The position numbers and the translations under genes are program-made. Below the pieces are notes generated by a model. It saw only the letters and a program-made list of their open reading frames with translations, had not been told where the DNA came from and did not search any database. A stretch of DNA of 64,000 nucleotides, taken from CAXBMB01 sp052078155 (GTDB lineage: Bacteria > Pseudomonadota > Alphaproteobacteria > Kiloniellales > DSM-21159). The DNA lies in NCBI GenBank assembly GCA_052078155.1, contig JBQJBP010000001.1, positions 1,612,001 to 1,676,000 on the forward strand, in the 5' to 3' direction. Shown here in pieces: positions 1 to 6,946 of this stretch. Each line of letters starts with the position of its first letter. Position 1 is the stretch's first letter.

Positions 1-546
1 GAAGCCAGGATGAGACTGTTGGGTGGCCAGCTGAACCTTGGCCCCGGCGATTTCAATCCTCTGGATGAAAACCAGAGTCTGCTGCTGACGGCTGAAGATC
101 TGGATCTGGTCACCGTGCTGTCGCTGATCAGCAAAGAGGGGCTGACCGGCACCGGGGACCTGGAAGGCCGCATCCCCCTGGAACTGCGCAATGGTGATAT
201 CGTGATAGACGGTGCGCATCTGCGGGCAGAGCGCCCGGGACGCCTGGCTTTTTCCTCCCCCCCTACAGATCAGGCGCTCAGCACCGGGGGCGATCATGTC
301 CAGTTGCTGCTCAGTGCTCTGGAGAACTTCCATTACACGGACCTGCTGCTGGAACTGGATAAAGCCCCGGACGGCCAGAGCCGCGTTCTGTTGAAGATGG
401 AAGGCAGCAACCCGGACCTTTATGACGGCTATCCCTTCTCCCTCAATCTCAACCTGGAAACCGCAGCAGCGCCCTTGCTGTCGGCGCTGGCAACCGGCTC
501 CAGCCTCTATGACGAAATGATCAAAAGAGCCGTCCAAAACCGCTGA
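1..546 (+). CDS. ydbH: YdbH-family envelope protein, C-terminal part
   Basis: The reading frame is open from the first base, so this is the last 181 residues of a larger protein whose start lies outside the window. YdbH in Escherichia coli is an AsmA-like inner-membrane protein that works with the lipoprotein YnbE in lipid transport between the membranes. The assignment rests mainly on context: the next two genes are recognisable ynbE and ydbL, the standard partners in the same order. The visible part is a mixed beta-rich sequence with short amphipathic segments and no membrane helix, as expected for the periplasmic C-terminus. An inserted repeat remnant separates it from ynbE by 228 bases. 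Confidence 0.75.
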   Translation, partial: EARMRLLGGQLNLGPGDFNPLDENQSLLLTAEDLDLVTVLSLISKEGLTGTGDLEGRIPLELRNGDIVIDGAHLRAERPGRLAFSSPPTDQALSTGGDHVQLLLSALENFHYTDLLLELDKAPDGQSRVLLKMEGSNPDLYDGYPFSLNLNLETAAAPLLSALATGSSLYDEMIKRAVQNR

Positions 547-609
547 CTATCACTCTGCCCTCTTTTCGACACCTTTAGCCTGCTTGTTAACAAGCAGCTG
601 ACTCTCGGC

Positions 610-675
610 TTTAGAGGATGATTCATGCTTCAAGTGTTATCACGTAGTGATTCCACTTAATGCGATTTGACTCTA
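610..675 (+). repeat. MITE-like element, right-half remnant
   Basis: About 65 bases match the right half of the inverted-repeat element seen whole at 1549-1685: the ATCAC-GTA-GTGAT palindrome, TTCCACTTAA, and the terminus CGATTTGACTCTA. The left half is not recognisable. It sits between ydbH and ynbE, genes that are normally close together. Confidence 0.75.
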
Positions 676-774
676 AGGGATTCTCTTTCTGCGAAAGCTG
701 ATCTAAACTGACGCCGACTTTTTCAAGTGATGGACTTCCAGGTGATGGACTTCTCAGGTGACGGACAAGGTTCG

Positions 775-972
775 ATGAACAAGCTGATGCTTGGCCCCGC
801 ATTAGTACTGCTGGCCGCTGTGGCCCTGTCCGGCTGTCAGCCAACGGTGAAGGTGGAAGCCCCCAGCGAGCCCATCACCATCAATCTGAACATCAAACTG
901 GAAGCTGATGTCCGTATTCGCCTGGAAGAACAGGCCCAGGAAGACATCGAACAGCTGGACAACATCTTCTAA
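775..972 (+). CDS. ynbE: YnbE-family small lipoprotein
   Basis: A 65-residue outer-membrane lipoprotein. An N-terminal hydrophobic signal is followed by the lipobox LSGC, so the mature protein starts at that cysteine. The rest is short and acidic and matches the YnbE pattern, including the stretch beginning with INLNIKLE. YnbE pairs with YdbH to build a bridge across the periplasm for phospholipid movement in enterobacteria. The ATG at 775 was chosen over upstream starts because it places the signal peptide directly at the N-terminus; the upstream in-frame codons are low-complexity and lie next to the repeat. ydbL follows 18 bases later. Confidence 0.85.
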   Translation: MNKLMLGPALVLLAAVALSGCQPTVKVEAPSEPITINLNIKLEADVRIRLEEQAQEDIEQLDNIF

Positions 973-990
973 AGGCAAGAGAGCAGATTT

Positions 991-1347
991 ATGACCGCAC
1001 AGCTTTTCACCCGTCGCCGTTTTCTTGCTTTTGGCCTGACGGTTTCTGCCGGACTGGTTCTGGCCAGCTCTTTGTCTGCACCGGCCTTTGCCCAATCCGC
1101 CGACAACCTGCGCAGTTCCGGTCAGGCCGGGGAGCGGTTTGACGGATACATGGAAGCCCGCGACGGCAGCGCCAAAGCAGCGGTCGCCAAGATCAATCAG
1201 CAGCGCAAAGCCGTGTATGAGAAACGCGCCAAGCAACAGGGCGTGTCAGTGGATCAGGTTGGCAAAGTCTACGCAGAACAGATCTTCAACAAACTGCCCA
1301 AAGGCGCTTGGTTCAAACAAGCCAATGGCCAGTGGATTCAGAAGTAA
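991..1347 (+). CDS. ydbL: YdbL family DUF1318 periplasmic protein
   Basis: A 118-residue exported protein of the DUF1318/YdbL family, third gene of the ydbH-ynbE-ydbL set. The N-terminus has a twin-arginine-like start (TRRRFLAFG), a hydrophobic stretch and an AFA cleavage site near residue 34. The mature part contains the family pattern of a Gly-Glu-x-x-Asp-Gly segment followed by a lysine-rich helix and the sequence KLPKGAWF near the end. YdbL is proposed to modulate the YdbH-YnbE bridge. The twin-arginine-like signal is noted only as a sequence feature. Confidence 0.85.
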   Translation: MTAQLFTRRRFLAFGLTVSAGLVLASSLSAPAFAQSADNLRSSGQAGERFDGYMEARDGSAKAAVAKINQQRKAVYEKRAKQQGVSVDQVGKVYAEQIFNKLPKGAWFKQANGQWIQK

Positions 1348-1548
1348 GCCTTAACGCGGACTTCCCTCACCAGCAGATTGATAAGCTGCCTATCACGACG
1401 CCCTGACCACACTGGTTCTGCATTGAGTGTGCAGAGAATCAGGCCCTTTCCTGGGACTTGTCCCTGCTTGAGTTGTCGCGGCGGCTCTGGAGGCTTGTTC
1501 AAGACACAAGTGGAGCGCGAGGCGCTTCTGCTTCTGTCGATCACCCTC

Positions 1549-1685
1549 TAGAGCATGATCGGTTTAGTTAGAAGCGCTTGCGCTTGAAACTAAACCGTGA
1601 ATCATCCTTTAACATGTTGAAAAGAGGCAAATTCACGATTTAAGCGTTATCACGTAGTGATTCCACTTAAACCGATTTGACTCTA
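1549..1685 (+). mobile_element. MITE-like element, intact copy
   Basis: The best-preserved single copy, 137 bp including the flanking TA dinucleotides. The left end reads TAGAGCATGATCGGTTTAG; the right end, on the other strand, reads TAGAGTCAAATCGGTTTAAG. Internal features are a hairpin made by GTTTAGTT and AACTAAAC around GCGCTTGCGC, a second hairpin between GTGAAT and ATTCAC with CCTTT/AAAGAGG inside, and the palindrome ATCAC-GTA-GTGAT. There is no coding capacity. The last TA plus the adjoining G supplies the TAG stop of the oxidoreductase gene on the minus strand. Confidence 0.9.
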
Positions 1686-2813
1686 GGGCAGCAGCACGAA
1701 GTTTCCAACGTGCCTCTTTTCCAGAAACTCCGCCTGAGCAGCGGCAATCTGCGCCAAAGGGAAGGTCTTGGCCAACAACGGCCTGATTTCCCCCCGTTCA
1801 ATGTAGGAAATCAGGTTTGGAAAGACCGGTGCATCCCAGCCGGTGCAGCCGATGAGGGTCAGGTCCTTCAGGTAGAAGCTGCGCATATCCAAGGTAACGA
1901 GAGGGCCGCCAATGGCCCCGGATGATACGTAGCGCCCGCGCCGCTTCATCACCTCCAGCATCTGGGGGAACGCCGCACCTGCCACGTTATCAACCACCAC
2001 ATCGATGCTGTCTTTACCCAGCTCGGCCACCAGGTCAGCGTTGCGATCCACAACCCGGTCCGCACCCATCGCCCGCACCTGATCCTGTTTGCCCTGGCTG
2101 ACGATGGCGATCACATGGGCGCCCCGTCGTTTGGCCAGCTGCAGTACCGCCGACCCCACCCCGCCGGAAGCTCCGGCCACCAGAACCCGTTCCCCTGCCT
2201 GAACTGCGGCCCGGTGCAACATGTTTTCCGCCGTCCCGTAAGCGCAAGGGATGGTTGCCAGCTCCGCGGAACTCCAGGCGCATGCCACCGGAAAGACCTC
2301 TGTTGCGGGGACGGCAACAAACTGCGCGAAGGCTCCGTCGAAATCTGACCCCATCCAGACATTCTCTGGCGAGGCAAACCCCTCCAGGTGCATGCAGGCC
2401 CTCACCAGAACACGGCGTCCCAGCAACTCACCGCCCTGCCCTTGCTCCACATCGGAGGCAAGCGCCACCACCTCGCCACAGCAGTCTGTGCCCTGGATGA
2501 ACGGAAAGGGCGTTTTCTCATTCCAGCCACCATCGGCCTTGTTTTCCGTCGGCTCTGTTTCTTCTTCAGCCGCGCCTTCTGTGCTGCTTGTCACTGAGGC
2601 GGAGTACCAGCCCAGGCGGGTGTTGATTTCCGTGTTGTTCATGCCAGCGGCCAGCACCTTCAGCAGAACTTCACCGTCTTTAAGGGCGGGGATCGGCACC
2701 TGCCGCACATCCAGCTTGTCGTACCCGCCGTTGCCGGTTGTCACCACAGCCGTCATGGCAGGCTGGCCCTCGCGGAGCTGATAGCGGTCGTTCGGTGTTC
2801 CGGTCATGTCCAA
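1683..2813 (-). CDS. Zinc-independent MDR-family alcohol dehydrogenase/quinone reductase
   Basis: A 376-residue NAD(P)H-dependent oxidoreductase of the medium-chain dehydrogenase/reductase family. The N-terminal GroES-like domain (GMNNTEINTRLGWY near residue 57) is followed by a Rossmann domain with the nucleotide loop GASGGVG at 214-220. An unusually acidic, low-complexity insertion (about residues 75-98) lies between the first strands of the catalytic domain and makes the protein longer than typical members. Substrate unknown. The stop codon TAG at 1683-1685 is formed by the end of the adjacent MITE-like element. Confidence 0.85.
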   Translation of the reverse strand: MDMTGTPNDRYQLREGQPAMTAVVTTGNGGYDKLDVRQVPIPALKDGEVLLKVLAAGMNNTEINTRLGWYSASVTSSTEGAAEEETEPTENKADGGWNEKTPFPFIQGTDCCGEVVALASDVEQGQGGELLGRRVLVRACMHLEGFASPENVWMGSDFDGAFAQFVAVPATEVFPVACAWSSAELATIPCAYGTAENMLHRAAVQAGERVLVAGASGGVGSAVLQLAKRRGAHVIAIVSQGKQDQVRAMGADRVVDRNADLVAELGKDSIDVVVDNVAGAAFPQMLEVMKRRGRYVSSGAIGGPLVTLDMRSFYLKDLTLIGCTGWDAPVFPNLISYIERGEIRPLLAKTFPLAQIAAAQAEFLEKRHVGNFVLLP

Positions 2814-3023
2814 TCCTTATCATCAGAAAGCCCGTGGATCAGAGAGCCCAGACTTCTGAAAGCTCATTGCCCAAAGCAGACTCACCACGTGATGACACTT
2901 GAGGCCTCAATTCGACCAATTTCAAGATGATAAAGGAGGAGCCGCGATTTTGAACCAGCGCAACGCAGGTCCGGCAAGGCCGGTTATGGCCATTTGCCAA
3001 GCACCAAAGAGGCCTGAAAAAGC

Positions 3024-3052
3024 AAAACCCCCAGGGGATACCTGGGGGTTTT
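3024..3052 (-). terminator. Rho-independent terminator after tRNA-Val
   Basis: The stem AAAACCCCCAGG with its complement CCTGGGGGTTTT encloses a five-base loop, directly beyond the 3' end of the tRNA on the minus strand. The terminal T-run on that strand is the closing TTTT of the stem itself. Confidence 0.8.
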
Positions 3053-3054
3053 CA

Positions 3055-3129
3055 TGGTGGGCACGACTGGGATTGAACCAGTGACCCCCTCGATGTCAAC
3101 GAGGTGCTCTCCCGCTGAGCTACGCGCCC
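3055..3129 (-). tRNA. tRNA-Val (anticodon GAC)
   Basis: Read on the minus strand, the sequence folds as a cloverleaf: acceptor GGGCGCG pairing with CGTGCCC (one G-U pair), a D arm with GTAGCTCAG, an anticodon stem CTCG/CGAG with loop TTGACAT giving anticodon GAC, and a T arm with GGTTCAATCC. The 3' CCA is encoded. Length is 75 bases. Confidence 0.95.
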
Positions 3130-3375
3130 TTTACTCGATCATTCGTTCGGGAAGCCTGCGAGTGGGCCGCCCCTGTCGAGGGCTGTGGAAGTACCAGCGG
3201 GCGGCGCCTTTGACAAGGGCAAAATGACAGATTTCTGACCTTCGGCCTGCATTTTTTCCGCAGCTTCCATAACATGGCCTATCTGGCGTGATAGCAGCCT
3301 GAAGCCATCCCGGTTGTTCTGGTTCCACCGCCCCCGAAGCCCGACCCGCGCGGCGGCGATTCACCTCAGGGGAAG
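3130..3375. other. Gene-free stretch between tRNA-Val and hxlR
   Basis: This stretch holds the promoter region of the tRNA and the downstream region of hxlR. No convincing coding sequence or hairpin terminator was seen. Confidence 0.5.
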
Positions 3376-3738
3376 TTACGGCTGCATGAAAGAGTCGGGG
3401 GGAGTCCAGGTCTGGGGAAACTCCTGATTGGCCCAACGGCAGATCGACTGCAAGACAGGCTTGATCGACTGGCCCCGCGCGGTCAGTTGGTACTCATAGC
3501 GCGGCGGCCTGTTCTGGTACTGGACTTTTGTCAGCAGTCCATCCTGTTCCATGCGCTTTAACCGGCTGCTGAGAATGTTGGTCGGGATCCCCTCCGGAGA
3601 CTCCAGAAACTCCTTAAAGCGGCGCTTTCCCGTCAGAAGATCGCGCAGGATCAGCAGCGTCCAGCGGTCCCCAAAAAGATCCAGTGTGGTCGCAATGGGA
3701 CAACCAGATCTGAACAGACTGTCAGGAGTATCAGACAT
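3376..3738 (-). CDS. HxlR-family winged-helix transcriptional regulator
   Basis: A 120-residue MarR-like dimeric repressor/activator of the HxlR family. Family marks are the N-terminal cysteine (Cys13, in a CPIATTLDLF context), the motif GDRWTLLILRDLL, the recognition helix region NILSSRLKRMEQDGLL, and the wing around YELT-like YEYQLTARG. The conserved cysteine often senses thiol or aldehyde stress in this family. Two perfect 17-bp palindromes lie 15-70 bases upstream of the start and are likely its own operators. The divergent gene further upstream encodes a GFA-type zinc protein, so a formaldehyde or thiol-stress theme is possible but inferred. Confidence 0.9.
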   Translation of the reverse strand: MSDTPDSLFRSGCPIATTLDLFGDRWTLLILRDLLTGKRRFKEFLESPEGIPTNILSSRLKRMEQDGLLTKVQYQNRPPRYEYQLTARGQSIKPVLQSICRWANQEFPQTWTPPDSFMQP

Positions 3739-3752
3739 CTTGCATTCGACTC

Positions 3753-3769
3753 ACTTGCATTTTGCAAGT
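3753..3769. promoter_or_regulatory. Candidate HxlR operator 1
   Basis: A perfect dyad, ACTTGCA-TTT-TGCAAGT, 15 bases upstream of the hxlR start. It has the same architecture as the palindrome at 3790-3806. Confidence 0.6.
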
Positions 3770-3789
3770 CACCCTCATTAGATTGAGTA

Positions 3790-3806
3790 ACTTTCATAAT
3801 GAAAGT
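3790..3806. promoter_or_regulatory. Candidate HxlR operator 2
   Basis: A perfect dyad, ACTTTCA-TAA-TGAAAGT, centred about 37 bases from operator 1. It differs from operator 1 by one base in each arm. Confidence 0.6.
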
Positions 3807-4067
3807 GACCTGGAAAAACCAAGAAAGTCAAGCCTGAGGCAACTCAACAACTGGGCTCGTTAATCCCCTTCCGGAAGCCTGCTGTCACGCAAGAAAGCAA
3901 CCGTGACTTCAGGAAGAAAGCGACGAAGCCCCAGCTCAACAAATCAGGTCAACAAGCCAGGGTTAACAAACAGGGCAGCAATCCGGGCCAAAGCACTGCG
4001 TAAACCGCAGCTGTCTCAAGCCTAGCCGCTCTGGTGCTAAACACAGAGATGAAAGGAGCCAAACAAG
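3807..4067. other. Gene-free stretch upstream of the GFA gene
   Basis: About 260 bases with several short AACAA/TCAACA-rich repeats (around 3840-3975). No coding sequence is supported. It probably carries the promoter of the plus-strand GFA gene; GAAAGGAG near 4052 is its ribosome binding site. Confidence 0.4.
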
Positions 4068-4496
4068 ATGTCAGCAAAGTTTACCGGCGGGTGCCTCTGC
4101 GGGGCGGTCCGCTATGAAAGTTCCGCGGACCCGGTTGTTTCTGCCCATTGCCACTGTGAAGATTGCCGCCGCAGCAGTGGCACAGGCCACTGCACCCATC
4201 TGGTGCTACCCAAAGATGCCTTTTCCGTCAGTGGTGAGCTGAAAGGTTACAAAAAGGCCACCGACAGCGGCAACATGGTGGAGCGATCCTTCTGCCCCAC
4301 CTGTGGCGCGGCGGTCTATTCCACCAACAGCGGGATGCCGGACCTGGTATTCCCCCGTGCCTCCAGCCTGGACGATCTGGAAGTGGCCGCCCCGGCCATG
4401 GTGGTTTATGCCAGCCGGGCAGCCTCCTGGGACCAGCCTGATCCGGCCCTGCCAGCCTTCGAGGAAATGCCGCCTTCTGAAGCCAATCCGCTCTGA
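4068..4496 (+). CDS. GFA/CENP-V family zinc-binding protein
   Basis: A 142-residue protein with the GFA fold (glutathione-dependent formaldehyde-activating enzyme family). The zinc-binding cysteines are all present: Cys9 and Cys11 (GGCLCGAVRY), Cys28, Cys30 and Cys33 (CHCEDCRRSSG), and Cys76 and Cys79 (CPTCGA). The archetype Gfa was described as helping glutathione react with formaldehyde, but most members have no proven substrate. It is monocistronic and preceded by the ribosome binding site GAAAGGAG. Confidence 0.88.
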   Translation: MSAKFTGGCLCGAVRYESSADPVVSAHCHCEDCRRSSGTGHCTHLVLPKDAFSVSGELKGYKKATDSGNMVERSFCPTCGAAVYSTNSGMPDLVFPRASSLDDLEVAAPAMVVYASRAASWDQPDPALPAFEEMPPSEANPL

Positions 4497-4660
4497 CCGG
4501 TCAAACCGGGGTGTCAGCCACCCAACCAACCTGACCGACAGACCAGGGAAGCAGGCTGGATTTCAGCCAGACCGTCGGACAGAAGAACGAAGAAGTCCCA
4601 GGCCTTCTTAAAGGCCAGCCAGAACAGGGCAAATTCGGCAGCAAAAGAAAGCGCACAGAC

Positions 4661-4684
4661 AAAAGGGACCGCAACTGCGGTCCC
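4661..4684 (-). terminator. Rho-independent terminator of cpdR
   Basis: A stem GGGACCGCA/TGCGGTCCC with a two-base loop, followed on the minus strand by TTTTG. It lies about 100 bases past the cpdR stop, beyond a short tandem repeat. Confidence 0.7.
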
Positions 4685-4686
4685 CG

Positions 4687-4776
4687 GTGCTCTCTGGTTC
4701 AGCGCATTTTATCCTGGTGCTTTCTGTCCAAGCGCTACCTGCCCCAGCGCTTTCTGCCCCGGCGCTATCTGTCGAG
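4687..4776. repeat. 15-bp tandem repeat, about six units
   Basis: Six successive 15-base units starting with GTGC or GCGC (for example GCGCTTTCTGCCCCG at 4747 and GCGCTATCTGTCGAG at 4762). The last four are most alike. It lies between the end of cpdR and its terminator, so it would be transcribed in the cpdR 3' untranslated region. Confidence 0.65.
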
Positions 4777-4788
4777 ATCAAGAATCGA

Positions 4789-5160
4789 TCAGACGCTGGC
4801 CGGTGTGGCGAGCATGGCTTCCACTTCGTTGGCCAGCTGACGCAGATGGAAAGGTTTGGAGAGGATCTTGGCAGTGGGCAGGCCTTCCTGACGCGCCGTC
4901 AGCGCCACGGCCGCAAAGCCGGTAATGAACATGACCTTGAGATCCGGATACCGGCGCCCGGCCCGCCGGGCCAGTTCAATGCCATCCAACCCCGGCATAA
5001 CGACATCAGCCAGCAGCAAGTCGGCTTCTTCCTGACCCAACTGGCTCAACGCTTCCACGCCGTTACCCACGTCCCGTACTTCATGGCCGGACTTGGTTAA
5101 CGCCTTGGCAAGGAACTTTCGCAAACTAGGATCGTCTTCAGCGATTAGAATGCGTGCCAT
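4789..5160 (-). CDS. cpdR: CpdR, single-domain response regulator
   Basis: A 123-residue stand-alone receiver domain. The acidic pocket residues Asp9 and Asp10, phospho-acceptor Asp52 (ADVVMPGLDG), Thr80 and Lys102 (SKPF) are all present. The FITGFAAVAL segment and the beginning MARILIAEDD are close to Caulobacter CpdR, which in its unphosphorylated form primes the ClpXP protease for cell-cycle substrates such as PdeA. The ATG at 5160 was chosen because it matches the family N-terminus; the longer open frame upstream has no similarity. The N-formylglutamate amidohydrolase gene on the other side of the intergenic region is a frequent neighbour in alphaproteobacteria. Confidence 0.9.
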   Translation of the reverse strand: MARILIAEDDPSLRKFLAKALTKSGHEVRDVGNGVEALSQLGQEEADLLLADVVMPGLDGIELARRAGRRYPDLKVMFITGFAAVALTARQEGLPTAKILSKPFHLRQLANEVEAMLATPASV

Positions 5161-5924
5161 ACCTGCCTTTTCCCCTCGGCTCTCCCCACTAGCAGGAAGA
5201 ACTGCACCAACAACAAACACCTTCGAAAAGCGGGCGCATCTGAATGATCCGGCGAAGGACAGCATTACGCCCGTGAAACAATCTTTCTTACCAGTCAAAC
5301 TCGACTCGCCTGAAAGATGTGAATCCTCACCCTTTAGAGATAGGCAATTATCCAGACCCCCGCCAGAGATAAGTTATCGTTAACGGCCAATTTCCGACCT
5401 TTTTGCCACTTTCCCGGCTTGTTCATTTCTACACCAAACACTTTGTCGCCCTGAACTTCCCCATAACCCGGAGCTGCTGACGAAACGACCGCCGAGTCGC
5501 CTTTCTTCCTGTTGGTCGTGGCCTTGAGTTTCTGGCCTGCTTGACCGCGCAAATCTGCTTGGTCACCACCTCGTGATACATGAATCAAACAGGGCAGGGC
5601 TTGGCAAAAAGGTTCCTGATCCTTTAGCCTTTGATTTGCCCCTGAAACCTGTCTGCTGATCTCAGGAGTTTTCGACCATACGCGGGAGACATATCGCTTT
5701 AAGCAGGCCCACGACGTGATCATGCTTAGTGCGTAAACTTGCCTCCTTTTACTGTTCTGGAGAATGGGTCGCAGGTTGGTTTTAAGCGCAATGCGCCACT
5801 AACTAACCGATCATGCTCTGGAGCAAGGCCGATAAATCGGCGAGGGCTTTCCGAAAGTCGACCACACCGGCTCGACGATCGATCATCGCAGATAACCAAC
5901 AGGGGCATTTAACAGGTTGAGTGC
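5161..5924. other. Long intergenic region between cpdR and N-formylglutamate amidohydrolase
   Basis: 764 bases with a degenerate MITE-like copy at 5687-5821. The rest has only short open frames without recognisable similarity. The promoters of both divergent genes must lie here. Confidence 0.5.
5687..5821 (-). mobile_element. MITE-like element, degenerate, reverse orientation
   Basis: Aligns along its length with the reverse-oriented copy at 9147-9285. Conserved parts are ACGTGAT, TTGCCTC-TTTT, the GGTTTTAAGCGCAATGCGCC core, and the terminus ACTAACCGATCATGCTCTG. The terminal TA has mutated to TG. Confidence 0.7.
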
Positions 5925-6908
5925 ATGACAAAGTCATCAAAAAATGCAGGCCGCTTCCCCCCTCAGATCAGCGACATGGTCCCCCCAAAACCTGCTGCAT
6001 CGTCTGATGACACCCGCAATCCAGACAAACTGGCCAATGCCTTCCTGACGCGCGAATCCTATCGCCTGACCAGGCCCAAAAGACAGACCTTGCCGCTGGT
6101 ACTGGCCTCCCCCCATAGCGGGCGGGACTACCCCGACAGCTTCATCGCTGCATCAAAGCTGGATGCACAAAACCTGCGCCGCTCTGAAGACTGCTATGTG
6201 GAGGAATTGTTCAGCCAGGCCCCGGACCTGGGTGCTCCCTTTCTGCAGGCCCTTTTCCCGCGGGCCTATGTGGACGTCAACCGGGAGCCCTATGAGCTGG
6301 ACCCCAAGATGTTCGACCGCCCCCTGCCCACTTTCGTCAACAGCCGCTCGCCCCGGGTCAGTGCGGGCCTGGGCACCCTGGCCCGGGTGGTGGGCAATGG
6401 GCAGGAGATTTACCGCGACCTGCTGACCTTCGAAGAAGCTGAAACCCGCCTGCGCCAGTGTTACTGGCCTTATCACCGTTGCCTGTCAGCGCTGATAGAA
6501 GAAACCAGAGAGCGGTTTGGCTTTTGCCTGCTGATCGACTGTCACTCCATGCCGTCCAATTCAGTCAGCGGCATGCTGCGTCCTGGCGCCAAAGCGATCG
6601 ACATGGTGCTGGGCGATTGCCACGGCACCTCCTGCGACCCGATGGTGAGCAACCTCGCCCACAGCAGCCTGACCGGCATGGGCTATCGCTGCCTGCGCAA
6701 CAAACCCTATGCCGGCGGATTTGTGACCCGCCACTATGGCCGGCCTGAACAGGACGTTCATGTGCTGCAGATAGAAATCAACCGTAAGCTCTACATGGAA
6801 GAAAGCAGCTACCGCCGCACCGCCGGACTGGAAGATCTGGCCAAGAGCTTCACCCGCTTGATTCAGGACCTGGGGCAGCTGGATCTGGGACAGCTGGCCG
6901 CCGAGTAA
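5925..6908 (+). CDS. N-formylglutamate amidohydrolase family protein
   Basis: A 327-residue zinc amidohydrolase of the FGase family, which releases formate from N-formyl-glutamate or related amides. Visible features are SPHSGRDYP near the start of the domain (zinc-ligand His), the Arg-rich DVNREPYELDP motif, LLIDCHSMPS in the middle (catalytic Asp-Cys-His), and the downstream NKPYAGGFVTRHYG with a metal-ligand histidine. The first 45 residues are a poorly conserved extension. Soluble, no signal peptide. It lies convergent with the LysR gene, with a strong hairpin between them. Confidence 0.87.
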   Translation: MTKSSKNAGRFPPQISDMVPPKPAASSDDTRNPDKLANAFLTRESYRLTRPKRQTLPLVLASPHSGRDYPDSFIAASKLDAQNLRRSEDCYVEELFSQAPDLGAPFLQALFPRAYVDVNREPYELDPKMFDRPLPTFVNSRSPRVSAGLGTLARVVGNGQEIYRDLLTFEEAETRLRQCYWPYHRCLSALIEETRERFGFCLLIDCHSMPSNSVSGMLRPGAKAIDMVLGDCHGTSCDPMVSNLAHSSLTGMGYRCLRNKPYAGGFVTRHYGRPEQDVHVLQIEINRKLYMEESSYRRTAGLEDLAKSFTRLIQDLGQLDLGQLAAE

Positions 6909-6918
6909 CGCAAAATCG

Positions 6919-6946
6919 CCTGAGGGGCAAAGCGCCTCCCCTCAGG
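6919..6946. terminator. Hairpin between convergent genes
   Basis: CCTGAGGGG and CCCCTCAGG form a nine-pair stem with a ten-base loop. It overlaps the last codons of the minus-strand LysR gene. There is no T-run on either side, so its action as a terminator is uncertain. Confidence 0.45.

Noticed and set aside
2872..2945. Possible further MITE remnant (CACCACGTGATGACACTTGAGG)
   Set aside because: Similarity is limited to about 20 bases and neither terminus is present; not enough to call.
3055..3129. tRNA-Val as an attachment site of an integrated island
   Set aside because: No integrase gene and no direct repeat of the tRNA 3' end was seen nearby.
5334..5723. Minus-strand open frame of 129 residues upstream of cpdR
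   Set aside because: Its N-terminus is encoded by the degenerate MITE copy, it has no recognisable family and no ribosome binding site; treated as non-coding.
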